Shown here one piece after another: positions 34,718-43,970 of a stretch of DNA of 64,000 nucleotides (position 1 is its first letter; each line of letters opens with the position of its first letter). The translations under genes and the position numbers were made by a program. The notes beneath the pieces are model-generated. The model was given only the letters and a program-made list of their open reading frames with translations, searched no databases and was not told where the DNA came from. The stretch is from Pseudomonadota bacterium (lineage in GTDB: Bacteria > Pseudomonadota > Gammaproteobacteria > Burkholderiales > Burkholderiaceae_B), in the NCBI GenBank assembly GCA_023389155.1, contig JAEWEV010000021.1, positions 1-64,000 of the forward strand, read 5' to 3'.

Positions 34718-34903
34718 TGTTCGCGAGCGATGAACTGCTTCGGGCGATAGCGCAAGGCCACTATCTTTCCCAGCCTGTTGGCTACATCGTTCCGTCACCC
34801 ACCCCTTCAAACTTGCTGAGACTTGTCGACCTTCTTAGGGCTAACCCGAGTTGTTATAGATCAAAAATGTGGCTAATATTGGCGCCAATATTATTGACAA
34901 TAT
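34718..34903. other. Short gene-free region before the hydrolase locus
   Basis: Between the entericidin terminator and the first gene of the transporter locus; apart from the operator palindrome at 34875-34892 nothing recognisable is seen. Confidence 0.5.
34875..34892. promoter_or_regulatory. Operator palindrome, copy 1 (hydrolase/ABC operon)
   Basis: Perfect 18-bp palindrome AATATTGGCGCCAATATT, overlapping a TTGACA-like box at 34894. An identical 18-mer lies at 39997-40014, and its 10-bp core recurs at 42926-42935. Likely bound by the GntR/FCD regulator at 39301-39924 (inference). Confidence 0.75.
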
Positions 34904-35809
34904 ATGGAAATTTACATGCATCAAATGGAAGGAATTCGATCCGAGGATGTCTTCGGAGCCCAGCGCGCCGCGGAAATTTACGATATGGGCAACAGTACGA
35001 TCTTCGCCTCCCGCAAAGATCCCCGTTTTTCCTATTGCACCTATGCACCAGGGCGGAAAAGTCGCAAGGGCGAGCCGCCATCCCTGGTGGTTGTGACTCA
35101 TGGAACCGGCCGTGCTTTTACGGAATATCGAGATGCCTTCGCAGACTTTGCACACTGGAACAATTGCATTGTCCTTTGCCCGCTGTTTCCTGCCGGAGTG
35201 TTAGGAGATGGCAATCGAGATGGCTTTAAGCAACTAATTGAAAGCGATATCCGCTATGACCACATCCTTCTTGATATGGTCGATGAAATTGGCAGTAAAT
35301 TCGACTTCGATGTGAGCCGCTTCGGCCTTTTTGGATACTCGGGTGGCGGGCAATTTGCCAATCGCTTTTGTTTGCTGCACCCGGAACGGCTGTGGGCTGT
35401 GTCTATCGGCGCCCCTGGTTCAGTGACGCTGCTGGATACCCGACGCGACTGGTGGGTGGGTATTAGGGGTATGGAGCAAAAGTTCGGCATCACACTGAAT
35501 ATGGAAGCATTGAAAAATCTGCCGGTTCACATGATCGTCGGCAAGGCCGATCTGGAGACTTGGGAAATCACCCACAAGGAAGGCGGCAAATTCTTTATGC
35601 CTGATGCAAACAGCGCGGGCGCAACACGTCCCGAACGTCTTGCCACATTGTGCAAAAGTTTCCAGGAGGCAGGCGTAAACGTCAGAATGGATCTGGTGGA
35701 TAATGTCGCGCACAACGGCCTGGCATGTGTACGTCAGGTACAGGATTTTTTCGCCGATGTTCTGCAGGATATTCGTCTCAATCACAATCGTGATAAGGTC
35801 ACTCGCTAA
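34904..35809 (+). CDS. Alpha/beta hydrolase
   Basis: A 301-residue cytoplasmic alpha/beta hydrolase without a signal peptide. The oxyanion region is VVVTHGTGRAFTEY, the nucleophile elbow is FGYSGGGQFANRF (Ser146) and the C-terminal histidine is in VDNVAHNGL. It resembles poly(3-hydroxyalkanoate)-depolymerase/dienelactone-like hydrolases. The annotated ATG lies only 12 bp after the operator palindrome; the next ATG at 34916, with GGAAA in front, or 34925 may be the real start. It is followed 21 bp later by the ABC permease, so it is the first gene of the transporter operon and probably acts on the imported compound. Confidence 0.85.
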   Translation: MEIYMHQMEGIRSEDVFGAQRAAEIYDMGNSTIFASRKDPRFSYCTYAPGRKSRKGEPPSLVVVTHGTGRAFTEYRDAFADFAHWNNCIVLCPLFPAGVLGDGNRDGFKQLIESDIRYDHILLDMVDEIGSKFDFDVSRFGLFGYSGGGQFANRFCLLHPERLWAVSIGAPGSVTLLDTRRDWWVGIRGMEQKFGITLNMEALKNLPVHMIVGKADLETWEITHKEGGKFFMPDANSAGATRPERLATLCKSFQEAGVNVRMDLVDNVAHNGLACVRQVQDFFADVLQDIRLNHNRDKVTR

Positions 35810-35830
35810 CCCGCATAAATAGGAACGCTC

Positions 35831-36775
35831 ATGTTCAGATTCATGTTGTCCCGTTTTGCCATGGCTGTGCCCACTCTGATTATTGTGGCGATATCGGTTT
35901 TCATCCTGATCCGTCTTATTCCGGGCGACCCTGCACAGTTACTTTTGGGAGATATGGCTGACCCAACCAGTCTGGCTGACCTGAGAACCCAGCTTGGACT
36001 CGATCGCAGTGTCTGGGAGCAGTTCATTATCTGGTTCGGCAAAATGCTGCATGGCGATCTGGGCATGTCAATTAATCAGGGCGTTCCGGTTCTGGGTCTG
36101 GTGTGGGAGCGATTCTGCGTCAGTGTTCAGATCGTGCTTACCGCGGTGTTCATTGCGACGATCATCGCCGTTCCCGCAGGCATTATTGCAGCATGGAAAC
36201 AGAATCAGCCCGCGGACCTGTTACTGATCGGGCTTGCAACCGTTCTGGTGTCCATCCCTACCTTCTGGCTAGGCCTGATGCTTCTGATTTTCTTCGGCCT
36301 CAATCTGGAATGGCTCCCGGTGGTCGGCTATGTGTCCATTGCTTCGAACTGGAAAGCTGGCCTACTGTATCTGGTGATGCCGGTAATGACCCTCTTCATT
36401 CACGAGATCGGCGTGATCATACGCATGTCCAGGGCGAGTGCGCTGGAAGTTTTACGGCTTGACTACGTCACGCACGCACGCGCCAAAGGACTGTCTGAAG
36501 GCGCCGTCCTGAGACACCACGTTTTTAAAAATGCCTTTGGCCCGACATGGACGCTGATCGGACTGGTATTAGGTAATCTGCTGGGCGGAATCGCTGTCGT
36601 TGAAACCGTATTTACCATTCCCGGCCTTGGGCGCTTACTGGTCGATTCCATCTTTGCCCGTGACTACCCGGTTATCCAGGGATGCCTGCTGTTTGTTGCC
36701 GTTATCTACGTTCTGGTCAATCTGGTCGTAGATCTTTGTTATCCGATTTTTGACCCGAGGGTCACAGCCGAATGA
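35831..36775 (+). CDS. ABC transporter permease, DppB/OppB type
   Basis: A 314-residue inner-membrane permease with the N-terminal segment MFRFMLSRFAMAVPTLIIVAISVFILIRLIPGDPA typical of peptide/nickel importers, about six membrane helices, and the ATPase-contact (EAA) loop IRMSRASALEVLRLDYVTHARAKGLSEGAVLRHH. Stop and the next permease's ATG overlap (ATGA). Dpp/Opp/Gsi systems import di/oligopeptides, glutathione or related molecules. Confidence 0.93.
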   Translation: MFRFMLSRFAMAVPTLIIVAISVFILIRLIPGDPAQLLLGDMADPTSLADLRTQLGLDRSVWEQFIIWFGKMLHGDLGMSINQGVPVLGLVWERFCVSVQIVLTAVFIATIIAVPAGIIAAWKQNQPADLLLIGLATVLVSIPTFWLGLMLLIFFGLNLEWLPVVGYVSIASNWKAGLLYLVMPVMTLFIHEIGVIIRMSRASALEVLRLDYVTHARAKGLSEGAVLRHHVFKNAFGPTWTLIGLVLGNLLGGIAVVETVFTIPGLGRLLVDSIFARDYPVIQGCLLFVAVIYVLVNLVVDLCYPIFDPRVTAE

Positions 36776-37593
36776 AACTCAAAATTCCATTGAACGCGCT
36801 CCTGGGGAGCCTCATTGTAGGCATTCTGCTAATTATCGCCATCACCGGCGTATTCTGGACACCCTACGACCCACTCAAACTCAATTTCGCCAGCCGACTC
36901 CATGCTCCCAATGCGCAATTCTGGCTGGGTACCGATGAGTTTGGGCGTGATGAACTTTCTCGCCTGATTGCCGCCGCCTCCACCAGCGTCTGGATCAGTT
37001 TGCTGACAGTTTTCCTTGCTGTGACCGGTGGTACCTGCATTGGACTCTTGACCGGCTATCTGCGTGGCTGGACCGACCGGATCATCATGGCGTTTAATAA
37101 TGCTCTCCTGGCATTTCCCGGGCTGTTGCTCGCGCTGGGCCTGCTGGCAATTTTTGGCGCCAACAAATACGGCATTATTTTCGCACTCGGGCTGGCGTAC
37201 ATTCCCTCGGTTACCAGGATAGTACGCGGAGCGGTACTTTCGCTAAGGGAAAAGGAGTTTATTGAATCGTCCCGAGTCCTGGGAAACTCTGAACTGTATA
37301 CGATGTTCCGACACGTGCTGCCTAACTGCCTGGCCCCTATCACGGTCATGGCAACGGCAATGTTCGGCTGGGTCATTCTCGCAGAAAGTGCGCTTTCCTT
37401 CCTGGGACTGGGTGTACCACCACCTGCACCCACATGGGGGAATATGCTGGCTTCGGCCCGTCCCTACATAGACTCTGCCACCTGGCTCACCATTTTCCCG
37501 GGTATATGCATTGCCATGACACTGCTTGGAATCAATCTCCTGGGAGACGCCATCCGGGATCGCCTGGACCCACATATGCGAGGTGTGCGATGA
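36772..37593 (+). CDS. ABC transporter permease, DppC/OppC type
   Basis: A 273-residue second permease. It has the N-terminal helix LLGSLIVGILLIIAITGVFWTPYDPLKLNF, the family motif LGTDEFGRDELSRLIAAASTS and the EAA loop VTRIVRGAVLSLREKEFIESSRVLGNSELYTMFRHVLPN. It forms the channel with the preceding permease. Its last codons overlap the ATPase gene start (ATGA at 37590-37593). Confidence 0.94.
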   Translation: MKLKIPLNALLGSLIVGILLIIAITGVFWTPYDPLKLNFASRLHAPNAQFWLGTDEFGRDELSRLIAAASTSVWISLLTVFLAVTGGTCIGLLTGYLRGWTDRIIMAFNNALLAFPGLLLALGLLAIFGANKYGIIFALGLAYIPSVTRIVRGAVLSLREKEFIESSRVLGNSELYTMFRHVLPNCLAPITVMATAMFGWVILAESALSFLGLGVPPPAPTWGNMLASARPYIDSATWLTIFPGICIAMTLLGINLLGDAIRDRLDPHMRGVR

Positions 37594-39233
37594 CAGAAAA
37601 TCTGGTTTCTGTTTCAAACCTGTCTTTGGCCGTTGGCACCGGAGGCCGGGAAATCGTAAAAAACGTATCCTTCGACATTGCTCCTGGTGAAATGGTTGGC
37701 ATTGTAGGTGAATCCGGCAGCGGAAAGACTCAGGCCGCCAGGGCAATACTGGGACTGACTCCTCCTCCGCTGGTACGCACGAAAGGCACCATCTGTTTCG
37801 AAGGCAGCGAGCTTACCACTGTGCCTGCGGCGCAGCTCAGGGCATTACGAGGTGCCCGTATCGGCATGGTTTTCCAGGAACCGATGACGTCATTAAATCC
37901 ATCGATGACCGTGGGTAAACAGCTTAACGAAGGGCTTGCCCTGCACCGTCGCGACCTGGGAAATACCGAGAGGCGCAAGCGAATTCTGCATATGCTGGAG
38001 CGCGTCGGCATTCAAGACCCCGTCGCCGCCATGCAGGCATGGCCTCATGAGTTTTCGGGCGGCATGCGTCAGCGCATCATGCTCGCTTCGGTCATGCTTC
38101 TTGAGCCGGCGTTACTCATTGCGGACGAACCCACCACAGCGCTTGACGCTGTCGTCCAACGTGACGTACTGGAACTGATGGCGGCCATGACGAGGGAACA
38201 TCATACTGCCGTACTCATGATCAGTCATGATTTACCTATGGTTGCGCGCTATACGGAAAGAATCATTGTCATGCAGCACGGCAATGTCGTCGAAACCGGC
38301 AGGACCGAAGCGCTATTGTCCGCCCCCTCTCACCCCTACACCCGTAAACTGCTGGCAGCCATACCGCACCGCAAGCCTGCGCGCACCGTGCCCGATTCCC
38401 CGCCATTGGTGCAAGTCAAAGATCTGATCATCGACTATCCCGGCAAACGCCGACTGTTTTCCAGCGCTAGCGCCAATCGTGCATTGAAGGGAATCAGCCT
38501 GGACATTCATCCGGGCGAGGTCGTTGCCGTGGTCGGAGGATCAGGCTCAGGAAAAACAACACTGGGACGCGCGATTGCCGGTCTTCTGAAGCCTACTGCC
38601 GGTCAGATTCTGTTTGATGGACACCCCCTGGACAAAGCGAGCGCGGTCTGGCATGACTATCGCCTCAATTGTCAGATGGTGTTTCAGGACCCCTATTCCT
38701 CGCTGAACCCTCGGATGACCGTTGGCCAGCTTGTAGAGGAAGGACTGCGTCATATCGGCGAGATGTCCGCTCAGGACCGCTTAACACGGGTTCATGCCGT
38801 TCTGCAAGAAGTTGGCCTAGACGTGGAATATGCGCTGAGATATCCCCATGAGCTGTCGGGTGGCCAGCGTCAGCGCGTAGCCATTGCCAGAGCGATCGTG
38901 CGACGCCCATCGTTCATCATCGCCGACGAACCGGTTTCGGCGCTGGACGTAACCGTAAGAGCCCAGGTTCTTGACTTGTTCGCCGAACTGCAGAACAAGT
39001 ATGGATTTTCCTGCCTGTTTATCAGTCATGATCTGGGCGTTGTCGAACAGGTAGCAGATCGCGTAGTAGTGATGCGCCACGGTGACATTATGGAACAGGG
39101 CACGCGTGACGCTATTTTCGATAGACCTGCACATGACTATACAAAAACGCTATTATCTGCCATTCCCGCTCTGGAACTCGCAGAAAGAGGTGGGGTTAAA
39201 CTAAAATGGCGTTTTGCAGAACACGGCCAGTAA
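37590..39233 (+). CDS. Dual ATP-binding protein of peptide-type ABC importer (DppD-DppF fusion)
   Basis: A 547-residue protein with two complete ABC domains, as in GsiA/YejF. Domain 1 (about 1-260) has Walker A GESGSGKTQA, signature FSGGMRQRIMLA and Walker B LLIADEPTTALD. Domain 2 (about 270-540) has Walker A GGSGSGKTTL, signature LSGGQRQRVAIA and Walker B FIIADEPVSALD. It energises the two upstream permeases. The first domain's signature SGGMRQR is the usual DppD variant. Confidence 0.95.
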   Translation: MTENLVSVSNLSLAVGTGGREIVKNVSFDIAPGEMVGIVGESGSGKTQAARAILGLTPPPLVRTKGTICFEGSELTTVPAAQLRALRGARIGMVFQEPMTSLNPSMTVGKQLNEGLALHRRDLGNTERRKRILHMLERVGIQDPVAAMQAWPHEFSGGMRQRIMLASVMLLEPALLIADEPTTALDAVVQRDVLELMAAMTREHHTAVLMISHDLPMVARYTERIIVMQHGNVVETGRTEALLSAPSHPYTRKLLAAIPHRKPARTVPDSPPLVQVKDLIIDYPGKRRLFSSASANRALKGISLDIHPGEVVAVVGGSGSGKTTLGRAIAGLLKPTAGQILFDGHPLDKASAVWHDYRLNCQMVFQDPYSSLNPRMTVGQLVEEGLRHIGEMSAQDRLTRVHAVLQEVGLDVEYALRYPHELSGGQRQRVAIARAIVRRPSFIIADEPVSALDVTVRAQVLDLFAELQNKYGFSCLFISHDLGVVEQVADRVVVMRHGDIMEQGTRDAIFDRPAHDYTKTLLSAIPALELAERGGVKLKWRFAEHGQ

Positions 39234-39300
39234 GTGTCCTGCCTGGCAATTCGCCGACAAGACAAATAAAATGCCACATCAGGTCCTATTGGAGTATTTC

Positions 39301-39924
39301 ATGTCGCAACGACCCACGTCCTCTACCCGCCTTGCCGATGCGATTGCCTCTGACATACACAGTGGCAAGCTCGGCCCGGGCAGCTGGCTCAAACAGGTCG
39401 ATATTCAGGAAAGGTATGGCGCAACACGCCTGGATGTACGCAAGGCGCTTGACCAGCTTGTCATCAAACGGCTGATAGAACATATCCCCAATCGCGGATA
39501 TCATGTGCATGTGCCCGACCCGGTCAGGCTCGATGAAATCCGCGATGTGCGAATACTGCTTGAATGCGGTGCCCTTGAGGATCTCATCCAGCATATCACC
39601 CCAAAACAAATCGCGCACATTCGCGAGCTGGCCAACAAATTCGACAAGCTCATCTCTACCGGTACCCTCTTGGAACAATATGCGGCAAATCAGGCATTCC
39701 ATCATGCGGTGTATGACTTATGCAAAAACCGCGAGCTAGTCCGCCTGATTCGCGAAATCAAAACCGGTACCCCCGCAGCTCCCACGACCCAATGGATCAA
39801 TCATGCACGTGTCCAGCAATCAGCCAAAGAGCATTTTGAGCTGGTCGAGGCCTTGAGCAAACATGATCTGGCACAGGCGCAGGCGGTAGTACGGCAGCAT
39901 ATCCAGCAATCAGAGCGCGTCTGA
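39301..39924 (+). CDS. GntR-family regulator, FCD (FadR/VanR) subgroup
   Basis: A 207-residue regulator: N-terminal winged helix (STRLADAIASDIHSGKLGPGSWLKQVDIQERYGATRLDVRKALDQL) and an all-helical FCD effector domain from about residue 75, with likely metal/ligand residues in NQAFHHAVYDL and EHFELVEALSKHD. The ATG at 39301 is chosen because GGAG lies 6 bp upstream; two upstream in-frame ATGs lack one. It sits between the transporter ATPase and the binding-protein gene, in the middle of three copies of the TTGGCGCCAA palindrome. It most likely controls all of them. Confidence 0.9.
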   Translation: MSQRPTSSTRLADAIASDIHSGKLGPGSWLKQVDIQERYGATRLDVRKALDQLVIKRLIEHIPNRGYHVHVPDPVRLDEIRDVRILLECGALEDLIQHITPKQIAHIRELANKFDKLISTGTLLEQYAANQAFHHAVYDLCKNRELVRLIREIKTGTPAAPTTQWINHARVQQSAKEHFELVEALSKHDLAQAQAVVRQHIQQSERV

Positions 39925-39996
39925 TATCGGTTCTTTCTGCAGAAATAGGGGTAACTACGGGGTGACGAACCATTCATACTGCGGCAAAATTTGTCA

Positions 39997-40014
39997 AATA
40001 TTGGCGCCAATATT
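39997..40014. promoter_or_regulatory. Operator palindrome, copy 2 (binding-protein gene)
   Basis: Same perfect 18-bp palindrome as copy 1, AATATTGGCGCCAATATT, followed by a similar ATTGGAAATAT tail, 36 bp before the GTG start of the solute-binding protein. Confidence 0.75.
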
Positions 40015-40049
40015 ATTGGAAATATAATTTACTATTCGAGGAAATTCCT

Positions 40050-41591
40050 GTGAACACTCACCCTTCCCTGCGTCTGACTACGCTTCTGATCGCGCTTTTT
40101 GCTCTTCCCGCTGCGGCGAATGGAAAACCTGTAGTCGTCGCACAGCCCGCTGATATTCGGTCAACCAATCCGGGGGTAAATCGGGACAACACGACCGATG
40201 GCGTCATTCTGAACGTTGTTGAAGGGCTTGTGGGATATAAAGCTAATGGCAGCGTCGGTCCTCTGCTCGCGAAAAAGATCGATATTTCAGACGATGGTCG
40301 AACATATACTTTTACCTTGCGCGACAATGTCAAATTCCACAATGGTCAGCCCATGACATCCGCTGACGTGCTGTGGAGCTGGAATCGGTACATGGATCCT
40401 AAAACCGGGTGGCGATGTCTTGGCGAATTCGATGGCCGCAACGGTCTCAAGGTCACCGAAGTAACGGCGCCTGATCCCAACACAATCGTCATGAAAACCG
40501 ATAAGGCCTCGGCTGTATTTCTGGATACGCTCGCGCGCACCGATTGTGCGGAAGCAGCCGTTATTCATCGCGATTCCGTCAAGCCGGACGGAACCTGGGA
40601 CAAACCCATTGGCACCGGTCCGTATATGTTTGACTCCTGGCAAAGAAGCCAGTATGTAACACTGAAAAAATTCGCTGATTATCAATCTCCCGCTGGCGAC
40701 AAACCCGATGGTTATCTGGGAAAGAAAAATCCAGTTAACGAAGAGGTCAGATTCCTCGTCGTGCCCGATCCCTCCACGGCAAGAGCCGGCCTGCAATCGG
40801 GAGCTATCGATGCGGCGCAGGTCACCTTCTCTGACTACCAGGAGCTGAAGAAAAATCCGGATGTGGCAGCCATTCTTCCGCAGGAAGCCAGCAAACATAC
40901 GCTGCTGATGCAAACGCGCGATCCCGTGCTGAAGAACAAAAAACTGCGACAGGCGATCGCCGCTTCGCTGGATATCCCGCAGATCGTGATGGCGGCCAGC
41001 GAAAACCTGGTCAAGGATGCGAACAGTTCCGCCATTCCCGCCTATTCCGCCTACTATGATGAAACGCAGAAAAAGGGATACACTTACGACCCGGAACTTG
41101 CGAAGAAATTGCTAGCCGAGTCTGGCTACAAAGGCGAGAAAATTGTTATCTATGCGAACAAGCGTGCCCACGTTCCCAGCTATCAGGTCGCAGTGATGGC
41201 TCAGGCAATGATGCAGGCCGTCGGGATCAATGCTCAGATCGAAGTACTCGAGTGGGCAACCCAGCTGGACCGCTACAATCGCGGCAATTATCAAATGAGT
41301 TCCTTCAGTTATTCTGCCCGCATGGATCCCTCACTGAGTTATGAACAGTTCGCGGGCGACAAGGACAAACAGCCCCGCAAGGTGTGGGACAACCCGGAAG
41401 CAGAGAAACTGATCAAAGCCAGCTTTGATGAGTTCGATACCGGTAAGCGTCAGCAGATATTTGATCAACTTCATGAAAAAATGCTTGACGATACGCCGCT
41501 CATTATTCTGTTTAATGGTGCGACGGCATGGGGATATCGCAAAAACGTCAAGGGATTCAGTGTTTGGGAAGGCAAACCACTGCTGTGGTAA
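40050..41591 (+). CDS. Peptide/nickel-type ABC solute-binding protein (SBP family 5)
   Basis: A 513-residue periplasmic protein. The signal peptide LTTLLIALFALPAAANG precedes a family 5 fold: GLVGYKANGSVGPLLAKKIDISDDGRTYTFTLRDNVKFHNGQPMTSADVLWSWNRY is typical of DppA/OppA/GsiB proteins. It starts with GTG at 40050, with GAGG 8 bp upstream. It is separated from its transporter operon by the regulator gene and has its own operator and terminator, allowing higher expression. Family members bind dipeptides, oligopeptides, glutathione, opines or metal chelates; the ligand here is unknown. Confidence 0.92.
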   Translation: MNTHPSLRLTTLLIALFALPAAANGKPVVVAQPADIRSTNPGVNRDNTTDGVILNVVEGLVGYKANGSVGPLLAKKIDISDDGRTYTFTLRDNVKFHNGQPMTSADVLWSWNRYMDPKTGWRCLGEFDGRNGLKVTEVTAPDPNTIVMKTDKASAVFLDTLARTDCAEAAVIHRDSVKPDGTWDKPIGTGPYMFDSWQRSQYVTLKKFADYQSPAGDKPDGYLGKKNPVNEEVRFLVVPDPSTARAGLQSGAIDAAQVTFSDYQELKKNPDVAAILPQEASKHTLLMQTRDPVLKNKKLRQAIAASLDIPQIVMAASENLVKDANSSAIPAYSAYYDETQKKGYTYDPELAKKLLAESGYKGEKIVIYANKRAHVPSYQVAVMAQAMMQAVGINAQIEVLEWATQLDRYNRGNYQMSSFSYSARMDPSLSYEQFAGDKDKQPRKVWDNPEAEKLIKASFDEFDTGKRQQIFDQLHEKMLDDTPLIILFNGATAWGYRKNVKGFSVWEGKPLLW

Positions 41592-41645
41592 GACGTTACG
41601 CGGGCTGATCAACGCCCGCGCTCAACTGCATTTTCTTATAATCAG

Positions 41646-41677
41646 CCCTCTGCGACTATCTGTCGCAGAGGGTTTTT
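41646..41677 (+). terminator. Terminator between binding protein and C45 gene
   Basis: Perfect 11-bp stem CCCTCTGCGAC / GTCGCAGAGGG with a 5-nt loop and five T; it serves the plus-strand binding-protein gene at a convergent junction. Confidence 0.9.
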
Positions 41678-41686
41678 ACTTGTGTT

Positions 41687-42826
41687 TTATTGATCCGATG
41701 GCAGCAACACAGGATCATCTGACAGGCTGTAACGAGTGAAGGTTTTATTCAGGGCGGGCAGCGGCGCTGCATCCAGGATACCAAACGCCGGCTCCATCAC
41801 CACCATTGCGACTGTTGCCGACAGATTATCATGGCTACCCGGACGAGGAGGACGACAAACTGAGTATGGTGTACCAAAATCGTCAAACAAAGCCTGTTTA
41901 AGATCATTAAGATCCAACTTCTCGCGCTCATTCAAGAGTCTGCGCACCCGCCAATCTCTATAGGAGCTTTCCGGGGTGCTGGCGCGCCCGGTATCCAGCA
42001 GCTTGCACATCGCGACAGGACTGACCCAGTGATTGGCATGTACGATCAGATTGTCATCACCAGGATAAATAGGAAACGCTTCATTGGTCGTACACTCGAA
42101 ATCAATGCCAAATCCCTGAGCCATACCCAGCATGATATTGTTTGAGCATGATTTCGGCGTCGTGGCTACAGCCTTGAGGGCCAGCGCGAAATGCTGCTGC
42201 TCCAGAACCTTGCGGCGAATCAGCGACAAGGGAGTTCCCAACTGTCCAAAATCCCTATCAGACTCCAGATAATTGGCGGTAATGGAAACGCCTGCACTGT
42301 TAAGACCACTTCGCGCCAGACCGCCCGCTTCAACGAAGGTAAGCATATCCGGACCGTCTTCGTTACGAATACGTAACACGACCGCTGTATCTACGCATTC
42401 CGCACGCCAATCCCAGTTCTGGGCATGCAGCAAGTTGCCACTAGCGGATCGCTCGGGCAGTACTAGCGCTCCAGTACACCCATCGTCAGGCTCCAGCTCA
42501 ACGGCTTTGTTCTTTTCTGCACGCGCTCTTGCCAGTACTTCGGTACGTGCATTGATCATCACAATATCTTCGAAGGTCACGTCTGCGCCTTTTGCAATAC
42601 CACGCATTTCATCCAGATAATGTGGAGCATACTCCTCAACGACCGGGACGAAACTGCCAATCAATTGCATACGCTGGGATTCACTGAATCCCAGATCCAC
42701 CAGTGTCTGACCATAGAGTTTCACGCTGAGTCGAACCCGCTCCCGTGCTTGCTGTCCATATTGAACACCGCGCTCATAGGGCGCACCGGAAACGGAAATA
42801 AAGGGAAAGGGCTTGGGTATTGACAT
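41687..42826 (-). CDS. C45 family autoproteolytic acyltransferase/amidohydrolase
   Basis: A 379-residue Ntn-hydrolase of the acyl-CoA:6-aminopenicillanate acyltransferase (peptidase C45) family. The N-terminal GAPYERGVQYGQQARERV and the self-cleavage site DDGCTGALV with Cys117 as the new N-terminal nucleophile are clear; HAQNWDWRAE and GVSITANYL follow. Such enzymes cleave or transfer acyl groups on amines: in fungi penicillin, in bacteria N-acyl compounds of mostly unknown identity. The ATG at 42826 fits the family start; a GTG 33 bp upstream is possible. It points towards the binding-protein gene, and its promoter bears the third TTGGCGCCAA site. Confidence 0.9.
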   Translation of the reverse strand: MSIPKPFPFISVSGAPYERGVQYGQQARERVRLSVKLYGQTLVDLGFSESQRMQLIGSFVPVVEEYAPHYLDEMRGIAKGADVTFEDIVMINARTEVLARARAEKNKAVELEPDDGCTGALVLPERSASGNLLHAQNWDWRAECVDTAVVLRIRNEDGPDMLTFVEAGGLARSGLNSAGVSITANYLESDRDFGQLGTPLSLIRRKVLEQQHFALALKAVATTPKSCSNNIMLGMAQGFGIDFECTTNEAFPIYPGDDNLIVHANHWVSPVAMCKLLDTGRASTPESSYRDWRVRRLLNEREKLDLNDLKQALFDDFGTPYSVCRPPRPGSHDNLSATVAMVVMEPAFGILDAAPLPALNKTFTRYSLSDDPVLLPSDQ

Positions 42827-42925
42827 AGTAGAAATCCGGAAAGCGCTGCAGGGCGGCACCCATCGTCAGACGCAAGGCAGCAACAAACAAATCAAAGTCA
42901 TATGGGCAGTATTATTGTAGATTAT

Positions 42926-42935
42926 TTTGGCGCCA
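42926..42935. promoter_or_regulatory. Operator palindrome, copy 3 (C45 gene)
   Basis: TTGGCGCCAA core, embedded in AT-rich flanks but without the full 18-bp symmetry of copies 1 and 2, 100 bp before the C45 ATG. Confidence 0.6.
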
Positions 42936-43016
42936 ATTTATGCGTGGGTTTACCCTAGCATGATCCGACCATGCCGGGTAACACATCAATGTTCAGCAAA
43001 AACGGAGGGGCTGACT

Positions 43017-43466
43017 TTACGCCAGAACTTTTTTCATTCGTTCAAAATCGCGACGATACTGTTTGGCCAGTCGTGTTTTCTGCGCATCAGTCAGGATTTT
43101 GCCAGAAGCCTGAAAAAACTTCTTTTCTTCTTCACGCAAATGGTGATGCACTTTTTTAGACAATGCCTTGGCCTGAGCCAGCCATCCGGGAGAGTTGGAC
43201 GGTTCTGACTGCAGATCCTCCAGCATTTCCTCGATATCGTGATGTTCGGCCAGCGCATGACGCGATGGGGAAAGCCCATTATCGTCCATCAGAATCGGGG
43301 CGTACAGAAAACGCTCTTCTGCCGCCGCATGCGCTTCCAGTTCGATAAACAATTCTTTGAAAATTTCGTCTCTGCTGCCCGTCCCAGGTTTGGTACGAAG
43401 CAGCCGCTTACAGAGGCTGCGTTGCACTTCATGGCTTTCTCTCAGTGCATCATAGATCGTTTCCAT
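43017..43466 (-). CDS. Hemerythrin domain protein
   Basis: A 149-residue HHE cation-binding protein. Iron-binding pattern: ALRESHEVQRSL (His12), ELEAHAAAEERFLYAPI, ALAEHHDIEEML and KKVHHHLREEEKKFF. Two HHE repeats fold as a four-helix bundle with a di-iron site; members sense or bind O2, NO or iron. No DNA-binding or signalling domain is attached. RBS GGGAG is 7 bp upstream. Confidence 0.92.
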   Translation of the reverse strand: METIYDALRESHEVQRSLCKRLLRTKPGTGSRDEIFKELFIELEAHAAAEERFLYAPILMDDNGLSPSRHALAEHHDIEEMLEDLQSEPSNSPGWLAQAKALSKKVHHHLREEEKKFFQASGKILTDAQKTRLAKQYRRDFERMKKVLA

Positions 43467-43761
43467 CGATACTCCCTTCTTTATTGTTCAAATTTTTGGC
43501 TCTACAGGTCACGCAGGATGGTTGCCCCCGCGAATGAACGCATCTATTGCCTGTCACTTGACCGACGGGATCCGTTGCATTAATGACCATGGCACTGTTT
43601 AAATAGTAACAAATCGCGTTGCATTAGCGCAACAAAATTACCGTATTTTCCATAGCTGGCCGCTTGCAATCGCATGCTATCGACATTTTTCCATTTTCCT
43701 GCTGAAAACCACTTGCAATCATCCCCCGTTTCGAGCATAATTCTTTTCTTGCAGTTGCAGC

Positions 43762-43839
43762 GCGCCCGTAGCTCAGTTGGATTAGAGTACTTGGCTACGA
43801 ACCAAGGGGTCGTGGGTTCAAATCCTGCCGGGCGCGCCA
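43762..43839 (+). tRNA. tRNA-Arg(ACG)
   Basis: 78 nt with an encoded CCA. Acceptor stem GCGCCCG / CGGGCGC is perfect, the anticodon arm CTTGGCTACGAACCAAG shows ACG (inosine-34 arginine tRNA) and the T arm is GTGGGTTCAAATCCTGC. The D loop is one base longer than in the E. coli tRNA. Repeats and an IS remnant follow its 3' end. Confidence 0.97.
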
Positions 43840-43871
43840 CATTACTTAGGGTCTCCAGATGGAGGCCTTTT

Positions 43872-43939
43872 GTTTTTGTGATTTTCGTTTTTGTGATTTT
43901 CGTTTTTGTGACTTTCGTTTTTGTGACTTTTGTTTTTGT
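43872..43939. repeat. 15-bp tandem repeat, about 4.5 copies
   Basis: Units of the form GTTTTTGTGATTTTC are repeated head to tail: copies 1 and 2 are identical, copy 3 has GACT for GATT, copy 4 differs by one more base, and a half copy ends the array. It begins 32 bp after tRNA-Arg. No spacers, so not CRISPR. Confidence 0.9.
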
Positions 43940-43970
43940 ATTAATGAATCGAGTTTGTATTATTAAAACG

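Noticed and set aside
43872..43939. Possible CRISPR array
   Set aside because: Units are contiguous without spacers, so it is a simple tandem repeat.
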